Assembly: GCF_021018805.1 (NCBI RefSeq)
Contig: NC_086248.1
Coordinates: 56,983,485-57,047,484 of the forward strand
DNA length: 64,000 nt
Direction: 5' to 3'
Source of the DNA: Prinia subflava
Taxonomy: Eukaryota > Chordata > Aves > Passeriformes > Cisticolidae
The notes beneath the pieces are model-generated. The model searched no databases and was not told the origin of the DNA. It saw only the letters and a program-made list of their open reading frames with translations. Below are positions 24,201 to 34,838 of this stretch, one piece after another (within the stretch, counting starts at the first letter, position 1; every line of letters starts with the position of its first letter). A program made the position numbers and the translations under genes.

Positions 24201-27152
24201 GCAAAGACAAAGGAAGGAAACCAACTGGAACATTTCAAGTGGAGATAGGCTCTGAACCATGACCTGTTTTTGATCAAAGCTGGAAGACCATTTATGGCAA
24301 GTGTGTGACACGAAGCCAACCATCACTGACAAATTTCATATTATTTCAAGATATGTGAAACTCTATACAGTTAAATCATATGAACTGAAGAAAAGGGGAA
24401 CAAAACCAGCCAACCTCTTCCATCTACTTACTCTTCCACTCCCACACACATTTGTTTTTTACAGAGAAATGACTTGTTTATTTGCTGAAGCTTTTACAGA
24501 AATTTCTACTTGAATGCAACCAGCACGGAAAATACCAACCTAAGCTCCTGCAACTTTGTCACACTTTCAGGAAATACTCCAAATGGTCAATAGTGGGTTT
24601 CAATACAAGCTCTCCTCAAGTCCTTAATTTTTAAGTTGTTAGATTTGTAATATTTAGAGCCTCAACAAAGCCAGAAATTTGAGCTTCCACAGAGATCTTA
24701 AAAATGCTTTTTGATTTGTTTGCATATCACTGACTTTTGATTCACGTCACTGGGATTTTAAATGTTTCTACGTAACTCCAAAACACTAGCGTTTTACATC
24801 AGAGACTTCTGGAATGGAAACTGATTCTAACATGTAGTTGCATATGCACATACAATTATGTGTTCAAAAATACTTATATATTATGGAATTACAAGTTCAC
24901 ATTTCATAAAAATGTAAACTTCACTGAGGAAGAGTTTATTTTATTTATTAAGTATTTATTTACATATGTGCCAGTAAAGAAGGAAAAAAAACACCTTCTA
25001 ACTCTCTGTACTATTTTTAAACATCAAGTTGATTCTTTGTATAGACTATTGACTAAATAGCATATGCATCAAGAAATATAAATTTTTTAAAAGTCCATAC
25101 AAAATTCAACTTCAAATTGTCAATCTAAACCAAATATTTAGCAATACTAGCATTAATGTATCTATTCTGAAAATACTTAATATGTACAACTACACGTAAC
25201 ATTTATATTACATGAAATACTACTCATTTGTCTTAAATGAGTATTAATGAAGGAACATTCATTTCCAGAATCTGATATGGACACATAAGAAAAAAGACTG
25301 AAAATATAAAACCTATCAAGAGGAGAATAAAAACCAGAAAATTTGTCTTCTAAACAATTTACGTTCTTTCCAAATTCCAAATCTTCTAAGTCAATAATCA
25401 GGTTTATGTAGAACAAGGTCATACTGAAATTTATTTCTCCTCTTCAGGAAAAAGACTACAATGTGAACCATAACTCAGAGGGATTTCTGAGGCTCCTTTA
25501 GTGACAGATATGCCACAAACAAAAATATCATCTAACTATAAAATCAGGGTAATAGAATCCTTCCTAATCTGCAAGTCACAAGCTAAGGTCAAACTCTAAA
25601 AAAAGTCAACACGTGAACATGGAACCACTCAAGACATAAAGCTCAGTACATGCAGAAATTCACTGATTACTGAGATAAAAAAAAAGTAGAAAACAGAATT
25701 ATTAGTTATTATCTATACTGTTTTTATACTTTCTCATCAGTTCTCAGTTCACAGCTGTAGTAGACAGACATACCTGTAATTGCAGAGATGTAGTACTCTC
25801 AAAATTGAATACTCTCACAGCTATAATCTACTAGCCCTCAAACATCTAATTAACTCCCAGTAAAGTCAGTACTGAATTTGAAACATTTTATGAAAAAAGG
25901 GTATGGAAAAACAAGTAGTGGTGGATATTAAACGAGTGCACGCCTGCATGTGCCTCTTTCTTTTCACCAGCATTATATTCTATAGAATTTTGGCATACCT
26001 TGTTACAAGGATGCTTTGCTGGTACACAAAAAAAGAAAGTAAAAGCCCCACCAAAATCAAGGGGTAAGTACAGAAACATACTTTACACTTTTTTTTTTTT
26101 AATGCTTACATCTTCTTTCTGCAATACAATTTCCTGATCTTTTTTCTATTAAGGAAGGCAACCAAACAAAGCCTGCATGTGTTCCAACTCACCACAATAC
26201 TCTCTTGAGAGTCAAATTTCTTATTCTTTGATTTCTTTGTGTCTGCTAGGCCAGCATGGCGTCTGAAGATTTCCTCAAAGCGGACTTTGGTTTTTGCCTT
26301 TGCCTCACTTTCAACTGCAAAAAGAAAACGAGAGTATGATTTGCCATCTCATTAATCACCATTGCTAAAAAACTTGCATAATCATGCTTTAAAATTGCAA
26401 AGGATGAAAATTATTTATCAGGGAAAGTTTACAAAGAAATTCACTTTGTATTCAGTTAAGAATTGCCACTGCCAACATAACCCATACAAGGATAACTCAG
26501 CAGCTTTGCACAGACACACACACCAGTCTTTCATTTGCTGCTGAAGTCAACACCACCTACTCTGTCTCCTGAAGAATTTGAAGAGCACGCACATCAGGAT
26601 CAGCACAAAACTTTGCGCTAGCCAAAGCAAAGAACATATTACTGCCTTCCCTGTTCATGAGCACAGGTGACACACTGTCTTCCAGGAGAAGCAGCAGCTC
26701 TGGGTTCTTACTGGTTCTGGAAACCAGAGCAGCACCATCCTGAGACAGACCTGTAAGAGCCAGGAGCTGGCACTCTTGCCTTTCTATGAATTATGGTGCC
26801 ACCAGCAGCATTTCAAGCCTTGAAGCAGTAGGTGTTCTAGTTCCCCTCAGGAAATGCTTAATTTGTAACTAAGAATTGAAAATGCAACCTGGAACACCAC
26901 TGAAAAAGGCTGTTGAATCCTCAGCTACAGCATATTTACCACTGTCAGTACAACTTCTACAAAATACCCTGAATTCAAAATAAAAAAAATAACACCACTT
27001 TGAAAATTAGCTATAATCATGATCTGAAAAAAAAAAGCCAATGGAGCGTTAAAGATTTATATATGACAGAAATAACTTCTATCATTTGTACCTAGTTCTA
27101 ACTATAAAATAGGTCCTGGAAATCAAACAAAAAGATCCTTACCTGCTCGCAT
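16..27152 (-). CDS. AHI1: AHI1 (jouberin), partial: 17 coding exons, 3' end off window
   Basis: Scaffold protein of the ciliary transition zone and basal body; loss in human causes Joubert syndrome (family knowledge). The exons below join in phase into about 972 codons without a stop. N-terminus (1-300) is charged, with lysine runs and a coiled-coil stretch around [18 protein letters not shown]. Residues about 310-530 are the C2-like middle region ([34 protein letters not shown]). Residues about 575-905 form the WD40 propeller ([40 protein letters not shown]). The last visible exon is the linker to SH3; SH3 and stop lie left of base 1. Human jouberin has 1196 residues, so roughly 200 are missing. 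The start is ATG at 27152-27150 ([13 protein letters not shown], human MPTAESEAK), with an in-frame TGA four codons upstream. Recognised by direct protein similarity. Confidence 0.97.
1842..1960 (-). mobile_element. CR1 LINE 3' fragment
   Basis: Reads ttgagggacctctggtga at the start and resembles the reverse complement of a common avian CR1 3' end; decayed. Lies in an AHI1 intron. Confidence 0.6.
2069..2209 (-). CDS. AHI1: AHI1 exon: last WD40 blade
   Basis: Encodes [20 protein letters not shown] and then [14 protein letters not shown], the final propeller blade. Acceptor ctgcag, donor GTACAG. Starts after one base of a split Gly codon and leaves one base for a split Val. Confidence 0.95.
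3504..3634 (-). CDS. AHI1: AHI1 exon: WD40 blade with [15 protein letters not shown]
   Basis: Encodes [20 protein letters not shown] and [15 protein letters not shown], near identical to human jouberin. Acceptor ctttag, donor GTAACT. Confidence 0.96.
5405..5535 (-). mobile_element. CR1 LINE 3' fragment
   Basis: Contains ttggaaaagaccttcaag, cagcactgtcccatccacta and cacatctacacatctttgaa, the classic avian CR1 3' end in reverse. Decayed, in an AHI1 intron. Confidence 0.8.
6500..6618 (-). CDS. AHI1: AHI1 exon: WD40 blade ([20 protein letters not shown])
   Basis: Encodes [20 protein letters not shown] and [17 protein letters not shown]. The donor is GTTAGT, four bases before a second GT (GTATTT); only the first keeps phase with the next exon, giving [12 protein letters not shown] as in human DLRILVARKFVG. 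Confidence 0.95.
6996..7190 (-). mobile_element. CR1 LINE 3' fragment
   Basis: Starts with acagaatcacagaatcctag, the reverse of the CR1 3' terminal repeat, followed by caactcctggccctgcatag and ggcttggtggtgcaa. Same subfamily as the copy at 18198. Confidence 0.8.
7390..7493 (-). CDS. AHI1: AHI1 exon: WD40 blade ([12 protein letters not shown])
   Basis: Encodes [20 protein letters not shown] and [10 protein letters not shown]. Human has HHMYSGDCTGVIVVWN at the same place. Acceptor tttctcag, donor GTAAAC. Confidence 0.95.
8226..8400 (-). mobile_element. CR1 LINE 3' fragment
   Basis: gggttgaaagggacctta, then atggggagggacaccttc and tggccttgaacaccttcagg, typical of an avian CR1 subfamily, reversed. 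Confidence 0.8.
8489..8718 (-). CDS. AHI1: AHI1 exon: WD40 blades ([22 protein letters not shown])
   Basis: A 230-bp exon encoding [40 protein letters not shown] and [15 protein letters not shown]. Strong match to human jouberin. Acceptor cttttag, donor GTATGT. Confidence 0.97.
10890..11013 (-). CDS. AHI1: AHI1 exon: WD40 blade ([20 protein letters not shown])
   Basis: Encodes [20 protein letters not shown] and [18 protein letters not shown]. The GH dipeptide and the SSDGT turn of a WD repeat are visible. Acceptor ttccctag, donor GTGAGT. Confidence 0.97.
11521..11572. repeat. 22-bp tandem duplication
   Basis: atgtttgttataaggaaact occurs twice (11531 and 11553), with a partial copy just before. 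In an AHI1 intron. Confidence 0.85.
12012..12144 (-). CDS. AHI1: AHI1 exon: first WD40 blade ([12 protein letters not shown])
   Basis: Encodes [20 protein letters not shown] and [20 protein letters not shown], opening the propeller. The acceptor is set by homology (LPGQ|ACRIP) at gaaaagccag, whose pyrimidine tract is weak. Donor GTAAGT. Confidence 0.94.
13158..13298 (-). CDS. AHI1: AHI1 exon: hinge between C2-like region and propeller
   Basis: Encodes [20 protein letters not shown] and [15 protein letters not shown]. Human has a similarly acidic, variable hinge ending KWKRLPGQ. Phase 0 at both ends (47 codons). Confidence 0.92.
14239..14424 (-). CDS. AHI1: AHI1 exon: C2-like region ([29 protein letters not shown])
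   Basis: Encodes [40 protein letters not shown] and [12 protein letters not shown]. Phase 0 at both ends (62 codons). Acceptor cttccag, donor GTAAGT. Confidence 0.97.
15929..16024 (-). CDS. AHI1: AHI1 exon: [10 protein letters not shown]...RRICWAFLK
   Basis: A 32-codon exon, phase 0 at both ends. [11 protein letters not shown] matches human GFRKIAWAFLK, while the first half is divergent. Donor GTACTG, acceptor cttctag. Confidence 0.92.
16449..16590 (-). mobile_element. CR1 LINE 3' fragment
   Basis: catagaacagtttgggttgg followed by ccatccaacctggccttgaa, reversed CR1 3' end, close to the 8226 copy in type. Lies in an AHI1 intron just upstream of exon 15929-16024. Confidence 0.8.
17502..17691 (-). 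CDS. AHI1: AHI1 exon: [11 protein letters not shown] / [11 protein letters not shown]
   Basis: Encodes [40 protein letters not shown] and NPQVILFFE. All three blocks match human. Acceptor caaacag, donor GTAAGA. Confidence 0.96.
18198..18390 (-). mobile_element. CR1 LINE 3' fragment
   Basis: cagattcacagaacatgctg, cagctcctggtcctgcacag and gtcaggcttggtgctgtgac; the best preserved CR1 piece in the window, reversed. Confidence 0.85.
18591..18804 (-). CDS. AHI1: AHI1 exon: [16 protein letters not shown], start of C2-like region
   Basis: An acidic start ([13 protein letters not shown]) leads into [20 protein letters not shown] and [20 protein letters not shown], near identical to human. Acceptor atttctag, donor GTGACT. 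Confidence 0.96.
19102..19262 (-). CDS. AHI1: AHI1 exon: divergent lysine-rich segment ([11 protein letters not shown])
   Basis: Encodes [20 protein letters not shown] and then [16 protein letters not shown], matching human KPKPKKTKKKTK only at its basic end. The start is set by phase at ttaccttgcag; two other nearby AGs break the frame or fit worse. Confidence 0.85.
19823..20433 (-). CDS. AHI1: AHI1 exon: large lysine-rich / coiled-coil N-terminal exon
   Basis: The longest exon (611 bp). It encodes [29 protein letters not shown] and a charged stretch, then [20 protein letters not shown] and [12 protein letters not shown], which match the human coiled-coil block EELMQAYQCHVTEE. It ends with a seven-lysine run and [11 protein letters not shown]. 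Acceptor atttatag, donor GTAACA. Confidence 0.94.
20985..21132 (+). mobile_element. CR1 LINE 3' end, forward
   Basis: ttcaaggtcagcttggaagg through gatcacctctaaagttc and the terminal repeat attctatgat, which marks a genuine CR1 3' end. It is antisense to AHI1. Confidence 0.85.
22115..22340 (-). mobile_element. CR1 LINE 3' fragment
   Basis: cagaatcactcaggttgaaa, aagacctctaaaatcatcat, cattaacccagcaccacta and ccatttccttgggcagc, reversed CR1, about 225 bp. In AHI1 intron 3. Confidence 0.85.
22873..22921 (-). repeat. 22-bp inverted repeat (intronic hairpin)
   Basis: Arms ttgaaaaggtgt-a-agattctta and its reverse complement, separated by acacc. There is one mismatch, which becomes a G-U pair in the minus-strand (AHI1) transcript. 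Confidence 0.9.
26193..26314 (-). CDS. AHI1: AHI1 exon: [19 protein letters not shown]
   Basis: Second coding exon, matching human [19 protein letters not shown], then a basic tail ([17 protein letters not shown]). Acceptor ctttttgcag, donor GTGAGT. Ends in phase 0. Confidence 0.94.
27143..27152 (-). CDS. AHI1: AHI1 start-codon exon (MRA-)
   Basis: Ten coding bases, ATG CGA GCA G, then donor GTAAGG. They join in phase to the ESEAKAKTK exon. An in-frame TGA lies four codons upstream, so this is the first possible ATG of the frame. The 5' border of this exon (perhaps around 27180-27230) is not clear: upstream AGs lack a good pyrimidine tract. Confidence 0.8.
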
Positions 27153-27179
27153 TTTCAGTCCTCAGTTAGACGTGGCTCA

Positions 27180-30100
27180 ACACAACAGCTGCTTCTTCAT
27201 CAGAATTCACCATTCTATTTAAAGTATTTAACAACTGTCATTAACATAAGTTGTCCATAGACTTCAAGTTAATAATTGTGTGCTATTAGTATTAGGGATG
27301 AGCACGTTTTATGTAGAAGTATTTCTCTACTTGTCTAAATTATTAGAAGTTTTCTGCTATCAAATCCCAGTTCTGATACTTATTATTTGAGGGTAAATAA
27401 AAACAACATTACAGCAATTTAATTAGCTATATTTTTGGGCGTTAGCCAAATAATTCAGGACTGTAGTCTTTCAATTTTCTAGAAAACCCAACAGTTTATT
27501 TAAATAATAATGACCCTTGAAACCATTTATGTTGAAGCCATTCTAATCAGATTCCCCTCCTGACAGGAGGGAATCATTGAGGAAGCCAGCTGATAGTTTT
27601 CAGTATGAAGGTTAGTATCTGCCAGCAAATCTAACTTTATTACAAATCTCTAAATATTTATGTTTATATAAAGCATTTGTATTTTTTATAAAGCAGACAA
27701 GCAACTACATGAAACTCATTTCTCTAAAGAAAAAAAATTGTTAGGCCCTCCTGGTTGTGGAGAAAAGCCTGCAAATGCATTCCAAACAGAGCTTAAAGGC
27801 AAATAAAAATATTACACAGGTTTATCTTTCCATCAAGAAAATTCCAGCTGTTCTACAAAAAACTTTAATACAGAGCTGTTTTGTAAACACTGGAACTAAT
27901 AAAGTGTAGGTTCCTATGAAGGTGTGATGTTCCCCTTAGCCTTCCACACAAGGAACTCTGGTACCTGTGTCCCCCACAGCGCACCAGGCAACAGCTCCAA
28001 GCTCTCCTGAGGTAAGACTTCCTGTTCCACACCAGTAACTCCCATTCACTGCACACCCTGACTACACTGATCCTAACAAATTACAACATAGCATTAAACA
28101 CTGCCAGGACGTGTGGCTGCATTATTCTTGCACCACTTTGGTCCAAGCCATCCAACACTCACCCAAACTATGCCTGGGTGCAGTTTAGGAGTTATGGATT
28201 ACTATAAGGAGGCAGTTTGCATGCAGCTACTCTGATTTGAGGCCGAGGGAATTGATTAGCAGTGAAGTGAGCCAAACACAGCACTTGGCCTCAGTACTAA
28301 AAATGTCTCCTGAGCACGCACATTTCACCAGCACAGGCAAGAGCTGAGGCTGTACTTGGGTCCCCAAGCATCCACACCACCCTGCTCTCACATCTCTCTC
28401 ATCTCTTGCACAGCGTTACTTGCACATGGCTGTTACTTTCAGATCATTTCACACTCATTACTTAGTGCTTTGGTCTGCTGACTATCCAAACGGAACCAAA
28501 TTAAGGAAAAAAAGGCAAAGCGTTCAGGCTGGTTTGGGATTACAGAGGAGCTGATTAGCCAGATGCCACAACTAATTAGTTTTCTTCATTTAGCATTTAT
28601 ACAAAGTATCCAACAACCTAAGGATGTTTCAAAAGAGCAGGGGCGACCAAATGGACTTCACTAGCAGTAAGAAAATGTTTAGTTTGCAATATGCTTGAAA
28701 TGACACTGATGAGGTTGCAAAATTTTCACTATCCAAAACATGTTCTGACTCCAACAGAGAAGGTTTACTGTTACAACTAAACCAGTAACTGTTAATAATA
28801 ACACTTCTTCAATAAATTAAAAGAGAAAATACCATTGACAAATAGAACCGCTTTTGCAATTTATAGTTGGTTAAACCAAATGGGCATTTTAAAAGTACTA
28901 CAGTTACTAAGTGCTGCTTTCCAAGCAGTCAATTCACAATTGGCTAGAAAACACATAATTTAGAAACCATATAAATTCAAAAAATACAGCAGATTCTATC
29001 ACTTTAATAATTGATTGAGGACCACAGGAACATGGAGAAGTATCTTATAATTAGCTGAATGATTTCAACAAGTCCTCAAACACTAATTAGAAACAAGAAA
29101 TGAAATACTGAAGGGCTCTTAAATTTAAAGCAAAAAATATGAGAGACAATACAGTACACAAAAGCAAAATGCAATAAATACATACCTATTCTGAGTATGG
29201 AAATAAGTTTCTGGTCAAGGTTAAATAAATTAGTCCACCAAAAAAAGCCAACCAACCTACAGGATGGTTAAAATATTGATTTTGCAAATAGTTTTTGATT
29301 ATAATCTAACATCTTACCAAAGGCTAGGCTAGCCTCACATCTACAAGCACTCTCTGTAAAATGAAGAATTAGCAAAATTCACCCATGAGTGCATCACTGT
29401 TTATTTATTCAGTGTCTGCCCTGTTGTGGCAACAAACCAAGAGATAAAGTCCTCTAATGACAGTGCTATTGTTTAATAGGCATTTCCAATTTAGAACTTC
29501 ATGGTCTCTGACACCGTGCATTAAAGTAACTATCAGGCTTGTGTAAATATAGATCATTAATCAACAAGGATAAGAACAAGGCTGTTTACTTAGTGTAATC
29601 TCACCTTAGAATAGGAGAGAATTAATCCTATATCAAAGTTCATCAACCACCATGCCCCAATCTGAGTAAGCTCAGTTATCATTAGTTTTGTAAAAATCAT
29701 TTTTGCCTGATCAGATTGGCTCTCTTCCGTGCTAGTAAATATAAGACAATCCAAGACCAACAAAAACACATACCTGGAACAGTGACATAGTCCAACCACC
29801 AAGAATAAACAATAAAACCAATTCAAACAAATTCATAAAGCCCAAACTTCCAATTACTATATTTTTCCTGAAAATAACCTAGTTTGCTCTTCTCCAATAT
29901 TCTATCTGTATTTGTAAGTGTTTCTACATTAAACTCTTTTCACAGAATTCTACAATACTCATTAAGTTGCTATATTCTACATCTGTAATACAGGGATTCT
30001 CTATGCTAAACATGCCACAGTGGTCACCATACACAAAACCCACTTTTACTGACCACTAATAAAAGATAAATCAAACCCATACTACAATGGGCAGAACATA

Positions 30101-31682
30101 CAGAATTTGCACCACGCAATGGGAAGTGAAATATTTCCTACCTAATCATAACCATTTAGGAATCTGAGCTGACAAAATGTAATTGCACGCTTAGGATTTT
30201 CTTGAACTAAATTCCTCATTTTTCTTTTCCCACAGTAAGTGAGCATAAACTTCAGTGACTGAAAATAAGTAGAACATCAGGCCTTGTTTATTTCCCATCT
30301 TTTAGATGATAGAGGGAAATCTTGGGTTTTACCAGTAGGTTTCTAATTGAGCTACATGTAGGGATCATTACTCTGAGATGCGAAAGAGCTTCAGCTCAGA
30401 ATTATACAGCAAAATTACACTGAGATGAATCTGCTCCTCTTCACTATTGACAAATCTGACATCAAAAACTAATCTAGTTTTATTAATGAAAATTCAGTAT
30501 TTCAGTTTAAGTCCAGAAAACTGACAGGCCAGGTAAACACCTATGTACTTGCATGTCAAATAAAAACTAATACAAGTGCAGTTGTTTTCTATCAGCTTAC
30601 ACTCATCCTAATTTAAAAAAAAATGTTTTAAAAGGCTGGGGCTACCCTCGGTGTTCTAGTAGTAACGTATCAGAAAGCTTTTGATTCGGAAAGATTTTGA
30701 TTAGGAAGTATCAGGTTGGGGTTTTTACCCCAGAAATTTGGCACCTTTAGTCAAGAGAAAGTTGCAAGTAGACTGATGGCAAAATTACAGACTTCAGACC
30801 TATGTAAGGAAATATAGAAGACTTTTATTAAGTTTTAAGTTTCTGCTTTATCTTAGATGCTAATTATGAAAATGCAAGAGACCACCCCAAATATTTTCAT
30901 TTCCAGTGTGGCATTTTGCTTTGCCTGGAAGAATAGTGGTAGATTTAAAAGATATAAAGGGACACTCAGACCACACACCACAACTGGACTAAGCGACGGA
31001 ACTACTCAACGAGGATGTGATGTGCATCCAGATGCGCATTCCACATGCGAGGGAGGCATCCCCGCTTTGGAGCCCAAGGTGCCCGGCATGGAGAAGCACC
31101 GTAAGTTCACTACACCTGCCCACGCACGTCACCTCCGTGAACTATAAAGCCCGTGAAGAGCGGCGGGGGAATCACCACCGATCTGCGGATCAGGGCTTCC
31201 GCGGCACTGCCCCGCGCCCCCGCGCCGGCACCAGGCAGCGGCAGCTCGCGGGCCGCCCGTTCCGCCCGCCCGGCACAGTCACCGCGGGGCCGCCCGGGCC
31301 GCGCCCGCCGGGAGCGCCCCGCTCCCGCTGCCTCCCGCGGCGCGCCGAGCCCGCCCGCGCACCCCGGCCCGCGCTGGCCGCCGCCCGCCCGGCCGCGCTC
31401 CCGCCGCTGCTCCCGCTCCCAGCCCGGCCTGCCCCGACCCCGCTCCCGCTCCCCGCACGCGCACGGCAACGGCCGCGGTCCCGGCGCGGCCCCGAGCGGC
31501 TTCGGCCGTGCCCAGCCCCAGGCTGAGCCCCCCGCCCCGGGGCGGGCAGGGGAGCCGGGGGAGGGAACAGCGGCGGGGAGGCGTTACCCAGCCCTTCCCG
31601 CCCCCGGGGCCGCGAACGAAGCCGAGCTGCGGCACACGCCCGGCGGGGCCCGGCCCCGCTCCCCGCCGTGGGCAACACTCAC
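27180..31682 (-). other. AHI1 intron 1 (approximate)
   Basis: About 4.5 kb between the CpG-island first exon and the start-codon exon. It holds a short palindrome at 27550-27575. No repeat or gene is recognised in the rest. Confidence 0.65.
27550..27575. repeat. Near-perfect palindrome
   Basis: gattcccctcctg and caggagggaatc flank a single a; the arms match over 12 bp apart from one extra c. Confidence 0.85.
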
Positions 31683-31850
31683 GTCGGCCCCGTCCGCTCC
31701 CGTGGCGGCCGCGACGTGGCCCGGCGGCTGCTGCGGCCGCCCCGCCTCCCCCCTTCCCTCCGCCAGTGCGCTCTTCCGTGGCCCGCTCCCCCCTCCGCAG
31801 CGCCGCGCCGGTGGTTCCGCCCAAAACAATCCCGGCTCCCAGGGAAACGG
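31683..31850 (-). other. AHI1: AHI1 non-coding first exon (approximate)
   Basis: A strong minus-strand donor (GAC|GTGAGTGTT) sits at 31682/31683 inside the CpG island, at the expected place for an untranslated first exon. The upstream border (transcription start) is a guess from the end of the GC-rich block. Confidence 0.55.
31835..31848 (+). promoter_or_regulatory. X-box-like RFX site
   Basis: GCTCCC-AG-GGAAAC fits the loose X-box consensus RYYNYY-N1-3-RRNRAC. RFX factors drive ciliary genes through such sites, and AHI1 is ciliary. The consensus is degenerate, so the call is tentative. Confidence 0.4.
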
Positions 31851-32658
31851 CGCCCGCCGCGCAGGCGCGCAGGGAAGCGCGGGGAAAAAAAAAAACAAAA
31901 ACAAATCCCGAAAAACTGGTGAAAAGCATTAGAAACGGAAGCGCTCCCACGGGTCACTTATGGTCCTTTGAAAAAAAAAAAGAAGAAATGTCGAAAGTAC
32001 ATGTTAGCTCTCAGAGTTCAGACTAACACCAGTTGCTTGCGGAGGAATCAAGTCCCTGGGTAAGGGCTCTGCTGGGCTCAGGAGGGCAGGTGACAAGTGT
32101 TTGGAATGCGCACAAGCTTTCTGCAAATAGCAGCACAAATGGATGTCCTCGAGCTACGCAGATACTGAAGAAACTTTTATCTGTTGCCTGATTTAGTAGT
32201 TGATTTAAGCAGTGCTTGGGGGGATTTTTTTCCCCTCGTGGGGTAATTACCTACTAAGCATATTTGTCATTGAAAAACTGTATATTCATTTTTTTTCTGT
32301 GTAAAAATTTTGTTGAACTGTAAATGTCGAAGTGTAAAGGTTTTGATGAACATGGTTTATTTTTTTTCCGAAGTTGGGTAAAATAAGCCTTCAGCTGACA
32401 GCAATTTGCACAAACTAGAGGTGAGCAAATGCTTGTGATCCTGAGTTGGTAACATGGTTCCCAAGCATTGCATTCCTCTAATCCTGCCGATGAATTACAC
32501 TGGCTTCCAAAAGAATGCACCTTCTGAAACCTGGCTTCTCTGTTCCTCCTGTGTTATTAGTGACAGACACTACTATCTCTTTTTGTTCTTACCTGCCCTC
32601 TGCTTTCTCAAATGCTCAATATTTCTTTTTTTGTAAGGCAGGTGTCCCGGGTTGTCTT

Positions 32659-32696
32659 GGCATAAAACAAACAAAATGGCATAAAACAAACAAAAT
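32659..32696. repeat. 19-bp perfect tandem duplication
   Basis: ggcataaaacaaacaaaat repeated twice without change; recent slippage or duplication. Intergenic. Confidence 0.95.
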
Positions 32697-34804
32697 CCAG
32701 CTCCTAAGCATTCTTGTGCTTCTCTTTATCCTTAGTGTATCTCCACTCTTTTATCTCTCTGTCCTTCATAGTACCCCAAACTCCATGCAATAATGGCCTT
32801 GAACAATGGCCTGGTCTCACTTTCAGGTTGGCCTTGCATTGAACAAGAGACTGGACCAGAAATCCAGATGTTCCTTCCTAACTAACTTCCTGGCAGCTGA
32901 GGGGCTTAGTTAGGGCGAACTCAAAACCAGTCATTTTTAATCATTTACATAGGAAGCAGATTTGGTATTGTCTAATTTGACCAGCAGTAATGGGCTATAA
33001 AGCCTTTTAAATAAGCCTGGCACAAGACATCAACAGGTTTTCTATTACTACCAAAACCTTGTGTCAAGTTTCCAGGAATACTCGTTTCAAAAGAATGTGA
33101 CTATTACACCTCTGACAAACATGAGGTGTTTGTGCCATCTGAGACCTAGAAGCAAGTAGTAGTCAGGCCCATTTTCCACATCAGGAGAGAATAAATCTGC
33201 CTTCTTTAGCTGATTTGTTTAGTTGAATTTGGGGGGATAGAGATAGATGACAATTTATTAGAATGTCTCTTTATTTTGCAACATGAGGAAAAGAAGGTAA
33301 ACACATTTTATTTCTCTGCCAGAGATCTAGGTTTCAGAAGCCAGAGGTTCAAATTGTGTGTCCTGACAATGAGGTCATGAACTCTCTGAAGAAAAAAATT
33401 ATTGTTTTTTCAGTATTTATGTTTCTTGAGCAACATCTCCTGAGGTATAACTAAATCTCTACTGATATTTTCCTGTCCTCAGAACAAGAATGCTAAGTCT
33501 TTTTGGAGGCAGGTTATCATTTGGAAAACCCTTGTGTTCTCGGAAAACTTCAGGTACTTTGCCACAGGATGGCACTGTAACAGCACGTCGTTAAGTCTAA
33601 TTTTTGTAAAGTGTTCTGGAACCGTTGGCTATTGGAGCTAGAATTTGTAACTAAGTGCAGCATTGTTGCTTTTTAACTTTTCAAAATACAGTTGTTTCCC
33701 TTGTACGATTAATGCATCTTTGCATATGTTTTAATTAAATTATTTTAATTTTGTGCTGTTTATTAGCTATACAATTAGCTTTAATAAAGAGTAACAGATC
33801 TCCTGAAAATTCGTATCGTATCCTGTGGTTAATAGTATTTTATTCGTAGACTAATTCCCACAATCTCTTTTTCAGAAAAGTATTTATTCTTTGAAATGTA
33901 CTTGTTTTGTTTCAGAAAGTAATTGTTGATGTGGTTCATGGGATAGCTTTTCTTTCTTCTGAAGGGTTGGTTTTTTAATCCAGTCAGTTGGGAGACTTTA
34001 GTTTGTAGTCCTTCGAAATGTTCTTATAATTCTTTTTTTCAAAGTCTTCAAGGCTATCTTTTTAAACATTATTGTTTATCTCTCTGGGATATTTTATTTT
34101 TCAGTATTTTATTAAGGTTCATTTCTTTCCCTACTTCCACTGTCTTATTGAGTAAGAATCACTATTGTCAGCAAGCAAGTGGCCATTTTTTAACTTGGGA
34201 AATACTTTATTGGTTTTATTGCAAATATGGTGTTCACAGGTCTTGTTCACAGTCTCGCATTAAAAATCAACCTGTGGTGTGCTGCTGCCCAGCTCTCACT
34301 CCACCTGTGCTGAGGGTTGAGAACATCCAGTTGTCTTGGAGTGGCTTTTGCTGCAGCAGGAGGCAGTTCCTCATCCCTGCAGCTTCCACACAGATGCTGG
34401 TATCTGTCCTCATTCACTCCCAACTCCCACAAGCACACTTGGCCTTGCTGAGCTACATGCAAGGGATGTCCTTCCCACCCCATTTGCCAGACCCACCTTT
34501 TTAATATTCCACCTGTAAAACAAAGCCAAGAATTCTTCTTTGTATGTACATCCATAGAATATGAAAAATAAAAAGAAGAAAACCTGTTCCTACCTCTGAG
34601 TTTCACCATAAGGCTTCCAGAGATTGCTGTACTTTCTTCCCCTTCTCGTGTCATTTAGCTATAAAACTGATGTTAAGAAAATAAATATAAGAGTTACTCC
34701 AATATTAGTGTAAATCGTCAACATTACTAAGAAGAGCTTTTCTCTAGCATAGACAGTGATTATTTACTTTCCTCTCACCTTTTTCTTAACTCTTACTTTG
34801 CAAT

Positions 34805-34838
34805 TTTTCTTTTTTTTCTTTTTTTTCTTTTTTTTTCA
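34805..34838. repeat. T-rich tract with 9-base period
   Basis: Runs of eight to nine T separated by single C, ending in cag; resembles a strong splice acceptor on the plus strand. Confidence 0.9.

Larger units (their letters stand above)
20434..26192 (-). other. AHI1 intron 3
   Basis: About 5.8 kb between the KVRFEE exon and the large lysine-rich exon. Holds two CR1 fragments and the hairpin at 22873-22921. No other exon is recognisable; frames near 23.7-24.1 kb show no family similarity. Confidence 0.8.
31150..31950. promoter_or_regulatory. CpG island promoter of AHI1
   Basis: About 800 bp of very GC- and CpG-rich DNA, ending sharply in A-rich sequence near 31890. It contains the AHI1 first-exon donor, several GC boxes, an NRF1-like GCGCAGGCGC near 31859 and an X-box-like motif at 31835. 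Overlapping long frames on both strands here are a composition effect. It could drive transcripts in both directions, but no plus-strand gene is recognisable before 43.4 kb. Confidence 0.85.

Noticed and set aside
31017..31957. Long overlapping frames (up to 259 codons) on both strands in the GC-rich block
   Set aside because: They overlap in several frames, are rich in Pro/Arg/Ala/Gly as expected from GC-rich DNA, match no family, and coincide with the CpG island and AHI1 first exon.
34148..34654. Opposing frames of 118 (+) and 135 (-) codons
   Set aside because: No recognisable domain, no splice partners, no repeat-family similarity; lengths are within chance for this spacer.
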